A stretch of 64,000 nt of DNA from assembly GCF_040054535.1 (NCBI RefSeq), contig NC_090783.1, forward strand, positions 2,561,501 through 2,625,500. The letters run 5' to 3'. Below are positions 34,340-47,839 of the stretch, one piece after another (position 1 is the first letter of the stretch; each line of letters begins with the position of its first letter). The notes beneath the pieces were generated by a model, which searched no databases, was not told the origin of the DNA, and saw only the letters and a list, made by a program, of their open reading frames with translations. The stretch is from Antennarius striatus (lineage: Eukaryota > Chordata > Actinopteri > Lophiiformes > Antennariidae). The position numbers were made by a program, and so were the translations under genes.

Positions 34340-35290
34340 ATTGCATGGAACAAAAATGAATACAGCATGTTTTAATGAGTTATTACTTAGTTATACTTAA
34401 CACACATATATTGCATTTCTAATGTGTGGTCCTGTGTGCAAATCTATTGTAAGATGCATTGTTAAAAACCCCCAAAGGGCTTCTCTGCTGCTGGGCCCCC
34501 TATTCTGGCCTTTGTTCATGTTCTATGGTGCAAGCTTGGCCACATTTGTTCTAAGAATGTTTAACAGACAATAGATTACCTGGGAGGCTTCATGGGGTAG
34601 TGAACACACACACACACACACAAACCAGCTGATTCTATTCAAATGGAATGCTACAGGGACACACTGGCAATATAGGCACATATAAACCTTATATCGCAGT
34701 CCTATAATGGGCCAAAACCTTGGAATGTGAATAGGGAATGATTGATTTGAAGAGGGAATAAAGAAAGAGAGTGCCTGTGCATTAAAGGGAGAGAAATCCA
34801 GAGATAGAGGGATGAGTGAAAAGTGGACAGAAGCTGCATGGTAGCTTCTTCCATTTACGGTCTTCATCAGAGCTCAGAGCCAAGCCGGTGGATATGACCA
34901 CTGCGGGGAGTGTGCATGCGTGTTGTAAAGAATGCATGAGTCATGCGTGCCAACGTGAGAAGGTATGAATTTGAAAGGAAGAGAATTTAAAAATGCATGT
35001 TGAGCAGGAGTTGGTATAAAGTTTTTTTTTTCCCCAAATGTTTCTGTTTTCTCCCTTTTTAAAAATCTGTTTGGTGCTGATGATGATGCATTAGTCGAGT
35101 GACAAACCTAAAGCAGGCTTCTCACACACATCTACAGCCTTTAAAAGGGAGATTCATTCATTTCCTCAGACTGGTCACATGACCAGTGGGGCGCATTCTT
35201 CTGCCCATGTGACTTGTGGCCAATATCTCCTTATATGGACGTCATCCAAAGGAACCCTTAAAGGGATGATGTCCTGCCCTCTCATTACTC

Positions 35291-35347
<57 letters not shown>

Positions 35348-36500
35348 TGCATTCAGTGTCTATCTAGAGCTGGATTATACCCGTCTGAAAAGCAAATTCC
35401 CTGAGTGTCTCCTTTACTCCTATCGTTGCATCCCCCCCATCATACTTGATGACACTGTGTGTGTGTGTGTGTGTGTTTGTAGGTCTGTGTGGTCACTTCC
35501 TGCATGCGTTTGCAGAGGTGAGGCGCTGTGAGAGCCTGCTTCCTGTCTTCTCTGGTGAGCCGGCTCCCAAATATCCTTATTAGGAACACATAGAACCAGT
35601 GAGAATTCCAAGTGTAAGTTTATGAGTCTTTGTCTGGTGCCCTTATTGAGTTAAAACAGCGCCCAGACCAACCCATTTATTCTCAGGACAATTTATAGGG
35701 ACGAGCTCTGCAGGAGGATTCCCAACAGTGTCATCAAGACATAAATGACATCCACAACTATCAGTTGAAAGGCAAGCGTTTGTTTTATTATTTGACACAT
35801 TCAGGTGTGTGAATGGGTACGTATGCAGGTACATAAACGTGAGTCACATACGTGAGTCATGATTTCGTAGTAGGCCTCATGCCAGACGTAGGTTTGCTCC
35901 ACGTATTAACCACCTGCCTTTGACCTCACTAAGACAGGCAATCTACCCCCCTCACACCCACCCCCCTTGTCTGCCTGCTTAAACACCACCAGCCAAGTGA
36001 TGAGAGATAACAGATTTTCAGCTACTGGAGTATTTAGTGTGAACATACCCCCCTTTTCACCACCACCCTATGGCTGTGTGTTGGATATCAGACTCACAGC
36101 CAGTCAGGGTGTTAACAGAGCTGTCAGCGACCCTGACACCTCACGTCCTGGTCTCCCTAACTGTGGGGATCCGGCGTGAATTTGCAGTTTTTTTTTTGGT
36201 GTAATCCAGCTCTACTGCAGCCTATGTCCTGAACTTCTTTTAAAAGATGAATTATAGATCTGTTTTGTCTGTGTGCTGCATTTAAATATCCACCCAGGAC
36301 ACCCAGAATAGAAAACGTAAGTATAAGAATATGATGTGGTTATGACCAGAATATGCAGATTCCTTTCCAATATGGGTGATTTAATGTGTGGACTGAAATA
36401 AATCAAAATATGCTCTAGGAAAAGAACAAATAAAATTGCATAAGAGCAAATATTTAAATTTGTTTTTTTTACTCAATGTTTGCTGTGCATGGCTGATCTT
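34340..36500. other. Intergenic region between the mucin-like gene and actin
   Basis: No gene is supported. It contains (TG)n tracts at 35291-35347 and 35457-35477 and a balanced-composition stretch at about 34440-34900 that looks unlike the surrounding AT-rich DNA. This region separates genes whose human counterparts lie on 19p13 from those on 7p22. Confidence 0.6.
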
Positions 36501-36528
36501 TAAACAGGCTTTGACTCATCCTCCGCTG

Positions 36529-36749
36529 TGACGTCACAGCATGTTTACGCACGATGCTGGACAAACATCAAAACGTTACCCCATTTAACACCGAAAAACC
36601 CCTGATTGATAGTATTGATACCAGATTAGTTCTCATGTTCGTCCCCTCTGTCCTGACAGAGCGCAGAAGCCGTCTCCCTGTGAGCCACACCCAGTGGATG
36701 CAGCGGAACCAATCAGAGGACGCCGTGAGGAAAGTTCTCCTTTTATGGA
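36529..36749 (+). promoter_or_regulatory. actb: Beta-actin promoter: CRE, CCAAT box and CArG box
   Basis: A perfect CRE (TGACGTCA, 36529-36536) lies inside the palindrome GCTGTGACGTCACAGC. A CCAAT box (AACCAATCAGAGG) begins at 36708, and a perfect serum-response CArG box CCTTTTATGG lies at 36740-36749. CCAAT followed by CArG just upstream of the start is the known arrangement of vertebrate beta-actin promoters. Confidence 0.8.
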
Positions 36750-36789
36750 GAGTGGCTGCGGCGCAAGCTCTAATAAAGATCCTGCAATT

Positions 36790-36866
36790 TATTGGCCTTC
36801 ATTGCAGTACAGTCCAGACTTCACACCCGACGGGTCTCAGTCCTGCTAGAACCGAACCTCACACAG
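36790..36866 (+). other. actb: Noncoding exon 1 of beta-actin (5' UTR)
   Basis: The exon ends ACCTCACACAG before GTAAGA at 36867. Its start is estimated from the distance to the CArG and TA-rich boxes. Vertebrate cytoplasmic actins have a noncoding first exon and a long first intron, as here. Confidence 0.65.
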
Positions 36867-37597
36867 GTAAGACCACGGCAAAAATAGCGACTAAAGTTAT
36901 TTAAATATCATTTAAACGTGGTTTTTTTTTTTAAACGTCCTGCGTCAGCTATTCCACATCATTCATTCTGCTAGTCGAGTTATTTGCCTGAGTTTTTTCT
37001 AACGGTTTTCAACGTTTTTTTCTGTCCTTGTAATTATGTTTTTTTTTTTGTTTTTTTTTTGGAAATGCTATCATTAGTTATCTAAATGTGTGTTGTTGTT
37101 TTTTATTTTATCGTTTCTAAATTAAATTAACCCATCTCCCTTTTTTCCACTTCATCGGCAAACGGTAAATACTTTGACCTTCCCGTTTCCATGTCAGCAT
37201 CTCCTTTTTGCTCGGTTTCCCGGTCCGGTACTACTGACACGGATGACTGCAGATTAGATGTATTGTAATTATATTTTTAATTCACGATCAATAAATTATG
37301 AGGAATTCACGTGAGATACGTGTCAGCAAATTATTTAAATATAAATAAATATATATGTATATTTAAAAAAAAGTTATCCGAACATAACCTTGCCGGCGAC
37401 ATAACTGTTCACCTGATGAGAGTCCTGACAGGGATGACAGGTTAATTCGGCTTTTTTATTCATTTATTTATTTAGTGATGCGGTTTAGAGATGCTCCACC
37501 GGGAGGGAGTGGTCGTCTGTCTGTGCTGTTTGAGGTCTAACGACTGACGGTGCGGTTCTACGGACCGGGCTGCTGCCGTCTCTTTGAGATGCTTTTT

Positions 37598-37607
37598 CCA
37601 TATATGG
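37598..37607 (+). promoter_or_regulatory. actb: Intron-1 CArG box (conserved beta-actin enhancer site)
   Basis: A perfect CCATATATGG lies in the first intron about 190 bases before the coding exon. A CArG element in intron 1 is a conserved serum-response-factor-bound enhancer of vertebrate beta-actin genes. Confidence 0.8.
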
Positions 37608-37705
37608 ACATACCCAGAACCGAGGGTGAAATTCCCTGGATTTGCGCTGCGCCACAGCGACACCCAGCGGCCAGTCATTGTAATGACAGGGATTTGACCA
37701 CCTAA

Positions 37706-39884
<2,179 letters not shown>

Positions 39885-40390
39885 ACAGACTATCAGTCCC
39901 TTCTCCCAAAACACACTGCTACAAACCCAAACGACCAGCTCTGCATACACGCCTACACCAACACACTGGTGTATGCTGAGCCCACAGTACCACTTCCCAT
40001 TTTCCCTCATCACTATGGCTATGGCACCATGCCCCTGTTGGGGAGAAACTCTGCAGGAAGTACAGAGCGTGTCCCAGGCGGTGTGAATGTGTGAGGAACA
40101 TGATGTCCATTGTCGTGTTTGTTTAGGTAATTCCAGAAGTGTTTGTTCACCACCTTATTTGCCTCTATGAAGGTTTATTCTCTGGTGGGCCCGCCACCCA
40201 ACAGACCTGTAGTATTGCTTAATATGTAAATTATGTAATCTGAACTTGTTTTGTTTTTGTACTTTCAGCCTTAAGACAATACTCGGTCCAGTTTGTTTTT
40301 GTCATTATGCAAAAGACAAAGCTCCTACCTTGTATGGGTGTATGAAGGATTGTGCATGAGGCTACAAGCCTCTGGTATACACAACAACCT

Positions 40391-40396
40391 AATAAA
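40391..40396 (+). terminator. actb: Actin polyadenylation signal AATAAA
   Basis: Canonical hexamer about 510 bases after the stop, giving a 3' UTR of a length usual for beta-actin. Confidence 0.75.
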
Positions 40397-41049
40397 GCGC
40401 ACATGTCAGAATCCAGCCTACGTGATCTTTATTCATTCATCCTGGTTCAGAAATGTGAGGCTTTGCACTGTTAGTCACAAGATTTGTTGAAGAAAAGTTA
40501 CTTACTTGGGTTAGGGGTTTATTTTTACCAACTACAGTATAACAGCACTATAATCAGTAGAGATACCTATACTAATTAAAAGCAATGTATGATTAAATTA
40601 CATGTGTGTATATTTCTTCTTTTGCGGTTTCTACTTGATAACTTTTACCCCGAATACCAGACTCCCAAACAATCAAATGATGACTTCTCTTACTCTGCCG
40701 CAACTGACCCCTTTTTACAAGCACCTGTCAAAGCCAAGTTAGGGGAAATATTTCATGTCCCTGTAAATCTCTAATAATAATGTAATCATTTAAATTCATA
40801 CAAGCCCTAGCATCAGCTTTACAGAGCTGACTATGAATAGTAAATAAAACCTGTGCTAAGGTGGATACTGCAAAAAATGTTGAAAGATACAAAATATATG
40901 AAGTATAATGTATACTAAAAACTTATAAGTGTTTAATGAATTTATATTTGCTGGGTGAAGCAGATCTTTTGAGGTTTTTCTGTGTTGCTGCTTGTGATTC
41001 TGCAGGAATAGCTTATTCTCATCTTCATATGAAGTCCTTTTTTATTAGT

Positions 41050-41150
41050 AAGATAGATACATAGATTTACTTTATTGATCCTAAACTGGGAAATTCCAAT
41101 GTTAAAGCAGCATCAATACATGTAACAATAAGGTTAAGAAGAATAAAATT
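41050..41150. repeat. Retroposon 3'-tail fragment
   Basis: AGATAGATACATAGATTTACTTTATTGATCCTAAACTGGGAAATTCCA is typical of the 3' tail of fish LINE/SINE elements ('actttattgatcc...gggaaatt'). A related fragment lies at 42184-42225 (ATAGATATACTTTATTCATC then GGGAAATTT). Family not assigned. Confidence 0.55.
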
Positions 41151-41515
41151 AAGAGGAATAAGAATAAGATTTAGTATTAAAATTAAGAAGAAAATATACA
41201 CTAAGAAAATACAATTAAAAACATACAATAAAATGTGAAATGTGCAATAAACAGAATATGAAATGAAATATTGAATATACCTTACATGTAGTTTAGTAGC
41301 AGTAGTAATACTAATAGAGTTCCATGGTATGGTAAAAATAAATGTTTAGTTAGTGAGGGGGGTTGTGGTCTAGGTGGACTTAAAATGTGACAATAATAAT
41401 AATAAATTTTATTTTTTTTGCAAAAACACTTTAATCACATTCAAACATTTTGCAATTTTACATGAGAGGAAAGCACTAAAGTGCTTCAGAAGAAGAAGAC
41501 GAAAAGGAAAAGGAT

Positions 41516-41528
41516 TATTATTATTATT

Positions 41529-41600
<72 letters not shown>

Positions 41601-41607
41601 GTTATTA

Positions 41608-41644
<37 letters not shown>

Positions 41645-41652
41645 TATTATAA
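41516..41652. repeat. (ATT)n/(ATC)n trinucleotide tract
   Basis: About 137 bases of imperfect ATT and ATC repeats, about 0.3 kb upstream of the fbxl18 start. The long Ile/Leu/Ser open frames through it are artefacts of the repeat. Confidence 0.95.
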
Positions 41653-41749
41653 AGAAAATATCTAGACGATATTTTAAAGTAGATAATGTATCCTTTTTAT
41701 CTTTTTCCCTTTATTCGATTTAAATAACTTGACATCTTGCAGGGAAACC

Positions 41750-41964
41750 GGATCCAAAGGACCGGAAGTGTGTCCGTCACTAATATTCTTCCGTCATTGT
41801 GCACTGACTGAAGTGGTCCGTCCGGTGTCAGACGGAAATAATACATTCCTGCCGAGGAATCGCGTGCACCTCCTCCCGTGAGTGGGTCCGTGAAGCGGAC
41901 TTATGGGACCATGACCCGCCGGTTCGACCACATGAAGCCCTGCTGCTTGTGGGGAGAACGGTAA
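41750..41964 (+). promoter_or_regulatory. fbxl18: fbxl18 promoter and 5' UTR
   Basis: ACCGGAAGTG at about 41761 is a perfect ETS-family (GABPA-type) site with CpG-rich sequence around it, the usual mark of a housekeeping promoter. An in-frame TAA immediately precedes the ATG at 41965. Confidence 0.55.
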
Positions 41965-44900
41965 ATGGTTCCCGGCGACATGGATCGACACATTTCACAG
42001 GTGACTCCACCGACGAAACAACTCCCTGAAGCGGCTGATGGTAACGTTGTCATGTTGAATCAGACTGTTACGCTAAGCGGACTTAACACGCTAAACAGCG
42101 TTAGCGGTTTGTACCATATTAACTTGTTTGTGAACGAAAAGAAAATTATTAAACGAGTGGGAATTTAACTGATGGCATTGATATTAGATAGATATACTTT
42201 ATTCATCCCAAAATGGGAAATTTAAATTAATATTAATGTGTTAATGTATGTTTGTGATGTGATACTTTACGTTAAATCTGTTGTAGGAACATATAATGTG
42301 CTTGTCTGTAAATATAAGTTGTTAATAAAAGTATTTGTCACCCAGATGCCAATATCAGAACGACACGAGTAAAACCGTACGTGTCATTTTATAGTCCAAC
42401 AAGTAAATCACATAAATTGTGAGTTTTACAGCATCCTGGTTACCATGGTGAGTTCCTCTAGAGGTTGTTTGGTCAGACGCAGATTAACACAGATTCACTT
42501 TATCTGTCTCAGGCGGTGCACGACGAGGACACGATGTCTTCCACCTCGGTGGGGATGTCCGATTTGTCTGATGAGATTCTGCTGTGCATCCTCCGCCATG
42601 TCCCAGTGTGTGACCTGGTGCTGAATGTGGCAAACGTGTGCCACAAGCTGCACACACTGTGTCACGATAAGACCCTGCTGTCAACGGTCAGCCTGTCCGA
42701 GGAGTATCTGGTAAAGCTGGTTCTAGAAACCGCATTAATGTCAAGGTTGTTTTGGTTGCTTTTCCCTACATTGTAAATCTGTTTTCCCCCGCAGGCTGAT
42801 GACCTGTTGGTGCGGCACGCGTTGCGACAGCTAGCCCCTCACGTGCAGTCTCTCAGCCTGAATGGCTGCTACTGGCTGGCTGGTTCTACGATGGAGCTTC
42901 TGTCTCGTTGCAGAGGAGTGACGCACCTGGACGTTACCGGCTGTCGCCTCACTACCCCTCGCCTCTCCCGTCTCCTCTCCTCCCTTCCTCTGCTCACATC
43001 TCTAGCTTTTGACGTCACGGCCGGCTTCACTTTGGCTCGGCTCAGCTCGGAGGCGGTGGATTCGCTGAACCGCCTGTCGGAGCTCAGACAGACGCTTCTG
43101 ACGCCGAGTTACGGTGTGGTGCCATGTTGTGCCCAACTGCGCAAGTAAGAGTTGTTACTGAATTATGCAGTGTGTTTTCCCAGTAATTATCGGTTATTTG
43201 AAAGTTTGTTGCATCTCTGCGCTGCAGGTTGATGCTGCAGTTTGACATCCCAGATGTGACCAAAGAGGGCGTGGGTGTGTGCTGTCAGCTAATGGTGGGT
43301 CAGAGCAGCGTGCCACATTACCAGCAGCTGGAGGAGTTCACAGCCAGACTGGCTCCTGGTGAGGTGGGTTTGATCGTGTTACATTCCCCCCCTGCAGCTG
43401 TGTGCAGGTTGTAACGTCTGCATGTCGATGTCTCCAGGTCAACCAGACCCTGCTCCTCCTCTACCTGGCCGTCTTCAGCGTTCACGTGCCAAAACGTCTC
43501 CGAGTGTTCCTCGTGTCGATTCCCGGCCCGAACCCCGCCCACTGGCCAGCCGCTCCATCGCTGGCCCAGAGTTTGAATCGACGGGGCGACCTGGTGGCCC
43601 TGCAGCTCCCCAGGTCTTGGCTGGACGCCTCGTCCCTCAAAGCAGCCCTGGAGGGAAACAGTCCGAAGCATCTCAGCTTCAGCCGCTGCTCGGCGCTGCG
43701 GCCGCAGGTGTTTCAGTCGTTACTGGAGGGAGGAGTGGAAGACGCCGCGCAGCTGCTCAGCCTGAACCTCAGCGGGATCAACCAGGTGGTTTACTCGGAG
43801 TGCAGGAGCGCGGATGACCATCTGGTCCCTTGGACAATGAGCCGTTTGGCGGTTGGATGTTTCAACATCAAACACCTGAACTTGATGCACACTCACTATC
43901 ATCACGAAACCCCAAACCAAGGTGGGGAAGCTCACCTCTGCGCCAGCTTGGCCAAATTCAGACACCTGTGCTCTCTGACTCTTCCTGCCTGCGCTCTGTC
44001 AGATGGTTTGATCTCGCAGCAGGTCTCTAAGAACAACTCGCCTTCCTCTGCGTTGTTCCTCGGCTTTAAGAAGTCTCCTCGCGTGGGTTTCCAGAATTAC
44101 AGGCCCGGTTCGGGACCTTCTCCTTCAGGGGACAGCGCCGCAGCCCTCAAGCAGCTTCTAACTGGCTTCCCTCTTTTAGAGACCCTGGAACTCATCGGTC
44201 CAGGATTCGTGTCTGCGCTGCCCCGGCTTGAGCCTTGCGGCCGCGCCCACGTGGAGCCGCGGGGGATGTGTGCGTGGGCGCAGGGAGTCGGCGACGCACA
44301 CGTAGCAGCGCTCGAGGCTTTGCCTCGACTGCATCGTTTGACTCTAGCTGGGCTCCCCGGGGTCCTGAAGGGGACGGGGCTGGTGCAGCTGGCCGGGCAG
44401 TGCAGAGACCTGAAGGTCTTATCACTCGCCAACTTGGGATCACTAAAAATCATGAACTACACCCCTGCTTTGCTGGACACACTTAAGCAATGCACACAGC
44501 TGCAGGAACTCAGGTTAGGAGACGCCTTCGCACACACTTCATTTACTGTCAAATTAACATCACATCACTAGACTCGTCCCTTTAAGAATTACATTTTAGC
44601 TGTAGCTATAACGTATGTTTTTATATGAGATACATATTTTTTATGTAAGGATAATGTGGTATTAAACCAACAAACCCAGGATGAAAACATAACCTTAGCA
44701 GATGACCTAAATTTAAAAAAAAAAAAGAGATAACATTCACAAAACATTTACTATTAATTCTAAACGTAATGAAGTTTCATGGACTGAGTTCACCTCTGTG
44801 TCTGAAAGCCTATTGGCTCAGCTCTAGTATTTACAAGATGCGCTTGTAAATGTGCCCCATCACGTGAGTAGCGGATGCAACACGCTGCTGATGTGTTCAT

Positions 44901-45549
44901 GCTCGGAGATGATGAAAGCAGACACGGAGAACTGAACCACACACACACACACACACACACATATACCTGTTGCTCAGAATAAAGCTGATAAAAGGATTCT
45001 CTGGCCGGAATCTATCCTTAGTGTTTGCATCCCTAATTGAACCCTGTCCATATTCTACAGGCTGTTAAACGGTTCCGTGTTTGCAGGTTAGAGCAGCCCT
45101 ACCTGAACGCTGACGCCTCATTCTTCAACGCTCTGTCCTGCTGCTCTCGTCTGCGGCGTCTCTGCCTCATTTCACGCCGCGGCACCTTTGACCCGTCGGC
45201 CACGGAAACCTTCATGGAGAGATGCTGCCACGTCGTCATGTGCCACATGTTCATGGGCGGCACCTTAGTGGCTTGTCGCACTCTGCAGAAAGTTTTGCAG
45301 GACAGGTCGGTGCTGGCAAAGACCCTGATCACCCCCTATGTCTCGCATTCAACGCCTGGGTCTCGTTTCACACTGTGTTCTCTCTTTGACAGATTTTCAG
45401 TCGACCGCCCCGCCCTGAGTGTGGTCGTCTATCCGTTGCAGCACGAAGACCTGCCCTCGGTCATCAGAGACATCCCGCTAACGCTCCTGGACAGGATCAC
45501 GTTGTTCCAGAGCCACGTGGCCCAGCCACCACATCTATCTCCATTGTGA
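41965..45549 (+). CDS. fbxl18: F-box and leucine-rich repeat protein 18
   Basis: Seven exons (41965-42000, 42513-42710, 42795-43144, 43228-43363, 43438-44513, 45087-45305, 45393-45549) give 723 residues. The N-terminal F-box (LSDEILLCILRHVPVCDLVL) is followed by leucine-rich repeats (LSLNGCYWLAGSTMELLSRC, LDVTGCRLTTPRLS). Family landmarks include TLLTPSYGVVPCCAQL, QLMVGQSSVPHYQQL and the C-terminal LRLEQPYLNADASFFNALS and VIRDIP. FBXL18 is a substrate-recognition subunit of an SCF (SKP1-CUL1-F-box) ubiquitin ligase; in mammals it has been linked to turnover of FBXL7 and PI3K regulatory subunit p85beta-related signalling, the latter less certain to me. The alternative start at 41980 (second Met) is possible. 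FBXL18 neighbours ACTB in human, supporting orthology. Confidence 0.95.
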
Positions 45550-45611
45550 TTTCACCAGAAAGCTCCAGTGTGATTGGTGCTCATCAGCTGTGGTGCTCTT
45601 CTACCGCGGGA

Positions 45612-45617
45612 AATAAA
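45612..45617 (+). terminator. fbxl18: fbxl18 polyadenylation signal AATAAA
   Basis: Canonical hexamer about 60 bases after the stop codon. Confidence 0.65.
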
Positions 45618-45619
45618 AT

Positions 45620-47270
45620 TCACAATCGGTTATTTATGATTCTTATTGTTTCAGAATTCCCTGTATCAACACATCAACCATATTATTTGTTGTATGTGTG
45701 GAAAATACTCAAAAAAATGTTAAGAAGGAAATAAACATTCTTCAGCAGGGAGGTGTTTGACTTTATAGTTCTGTAACAGAAAACCTAGATAATATTCTGG
45801 ATATGTATTTACCTGTCACATGTTCCACACATAACAAATGTCATTACCACATTTTACCTCTCACACTTATCAATAATTAATTGGCACAAAAACACAAATA
45901 TGTATGCACGTATGCACATATAAAAATGCCACTAATAACATCCAGTTGTTTGGTCAGACTCGAGCGTTAAGCCACCATTTTAAGTTATCTCACTTGGTTT
46001 GCTTCTTGGTTGATCTGGAGTTAAGTTTTCATACTTTACTGATCGATAGCTTGTCAGATACTATTAGACATTTTTCAGAGCAAGATGTAATTAAAATGAT
46101 CTGTGGTTTGTTTATTGGTTGGATAGATTGTCATCCAAAGTCTATGCAGAAGATTTCCATGAGAAAATACTTTAAAAAATATATCGTATTTACGTATTGT
46201 TTAAGTATTTCATAAACTGTGAATGACTAAACTCACATGAAAACATGTATGGGTGAGTAATAAACTGTGTAAGGCAACACAGAAGAAAATTAAATATATT
46301 TGTTACCGCTGTTCTGCAAATTTTTCCAAGATTCCAACTGATGTAAGATCTTGTTATTCCACTGTGGATGTTAAGGATGTGATAGGAATGGATGTCACTG
46401 TCGGTTTCCACCATGAGGACAATAGTGAATCATTCCTTACCTAATTAATACTTATAAAAGGGGAAAATTTATTGACCAACGTGAACAGTCTTGGCGCCCC
46501 GTCTCTTTACAGCTTGCCAAATTTAGAAATTTACTTGGAAATTTACTCCATGACAAAACTTACAATGTCAAAGAAACGTTCTGCATCAGCAAAAGCACCT
46601 AACAACGCCCAAAAGCCAGAGAAAGATGCTAAATATTGCAGAAAAAGTTAAACTTCTGGACATGCTGAAGGAAGGTAGAAGCTACGAGGCTGTCGGGCAC
46701 TATTACGGAATAAATGAATCTTCGGTTCGTTGCATAAAGAAGGAGGAAAATAACATAAGGAGGACAGCAGCAATAAGTTTTAACAAGGATGCAACTGTAA
46801 CTGTCTGCATCAAGACCATTGTAAGGATGGAATGAACGTAACCCCTGTGTTAAGTGAGGGTCCACTACTATGATCTTGATTTATTTGACTTTTTCATTCA
46901 TTATTGTTCTTTGTTTATTGTTTGTGTGTGTGTTTGGAATCTACACATGTGAAGAACATCTAAATACCATCTAAATACAGCTTCTAGTTATCCTTGTTGT
47001 GGGTGCTTGTAATTCAATGCAGTCTCACACCACATTTTGAAAATCTGTCCATCAGACTGTTGGAAAAACAAAAGATACAGCACCCAGAGGGCACAAGCCT
47101 TTGCAAAGTCAACCCTGTCTTAATATTATATCTAAAACCATTTATATTTTGACTATAATTATATGACGAATAAACCTCTAAACCTACACCTATATTTGAC
47201 ATTTTCACATTAGCTTCATGTTTGACAGTTAAAACAAACAAAAAACAATGACCTCCCTCCTCACAGGACG
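45620..47270. other. Intergenic region with a Tigger-like transposon relic
   Basis: AT-rich sequence without a host gene. The transposon relic at 46555-46868 is the only recognised feature; its left boundary is not found. Confidence 0.65.
46555..46868 (+). mobile_element. Tigger/pogo-type DNA transposon relic, internally deleted
   Basis: Two overlapping frames encode the transposase N-terminus: MSKKRSASAKAPNNAQKPEK, then after a frameshift IAEKVKLLDMLKEGRSYEAV and YYGINESSVRCIKKEENNIR, the helix-turn-helix (CENP-B/psq-type) DNA-binding domain. Directly after KTIVRME the sequence becomes CGTAACCCCTGTGTTAAGTG and AGGGTCCACTAC, the terminal inverted repeat of such elements. The catalytic domain is therefore missing: this is a nonautonomous deletion derivative. 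The left end is not recognisable. Confidence 0.8.
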
Positions 47271-47451
47271 CACCTGTCCGCCGCTACACCTGACTGATCA
47301 GACGGTGGCGCTAATACGCCAAATATTCCTGCCAAAGAAATTCTAAAAATGTCGAAGAAGAAAAGTGACGTCACGTCCGGTAAAACTTCCTGGCAACAAT
47401 ACAGAGCACCAAACTAACTTATGTGTTTGTTTTAGACGGGGATTAAAAGGT
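47270..47451 (+). promoter_or_regulatory. Promoter and noncoding exon 1 of the unrecognised Cys/His-cluster gene
   Basis: AAGTGACGTCACGTCC (CRE/ATF core TGACGTCA) near 47366 is followed by an ETS-like ACTTCCTGG. A likely noncoding exon ends GGATTAAAAG before GTAAAA. The coding exon begins nine bases after an acceptor (GATGCTAG) and so requires such an upstream exon. Confidence 0.5.
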
Positions 47452-47839
47452 AAAAATATTTTGTCAGTTCAAAAGTAAAACACCAGAATGGATAGTTTAA
47501 ATTGTATTTCGTTAATGTAACAAAGAAAAAACAAATGTAGTCGCCATGAGGGTTTTTTTTTCACACACTTTGCGTTTCCCAAAGTAAGCTAGCTTTCTAA
47601 GTGTGAGCAGTTAGCTCGCTGTGTTTGGGATGGTGGGAGCTGCACTGATGCACTTCAGACACTATTTTAACTATTTATGTTTTTGAAAACCTTTTTGACA
47701 CGATCACACACGACTTCTACCCAAATCAACAACGATCCTGTCTGTAAACGTGTTTCACAAGACGTGAGATGTGAAGTAACAGGTGTTTGTACATCTGTAA
47801 ACTCTTTATTGCTTTTTTTTTTGATGCTAGATATTTATT

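Larger units (their letters stand above)
40400..41740. other. Intergenic region between actin and fbxl18
   Basis: No gene is seen. It contains a retroposon 3'-tail fragment (41050-41150) and a long trinucleotide tract (41516-41652). Confidence 0.65.

Noticed and set aside
34523-34867. 114-codon minus-strand frame
   Set aside because: Interrupted by a CA repeat run (VCVCVCS) and without resemblance to any family; judged noncoding.
35480-35560. Possible small exon after the (TG)n at 35457-35477
   Set aside because: It has an acceptor-like TTTGTAG and a donor-like GGTGAG, but no matching exons exist on either side.
41374-41723. Poly-Leu/Ser and poly-Ile frames
   Set aside because: Products of the ATT/ATC trinucleotide tract, not proteins.
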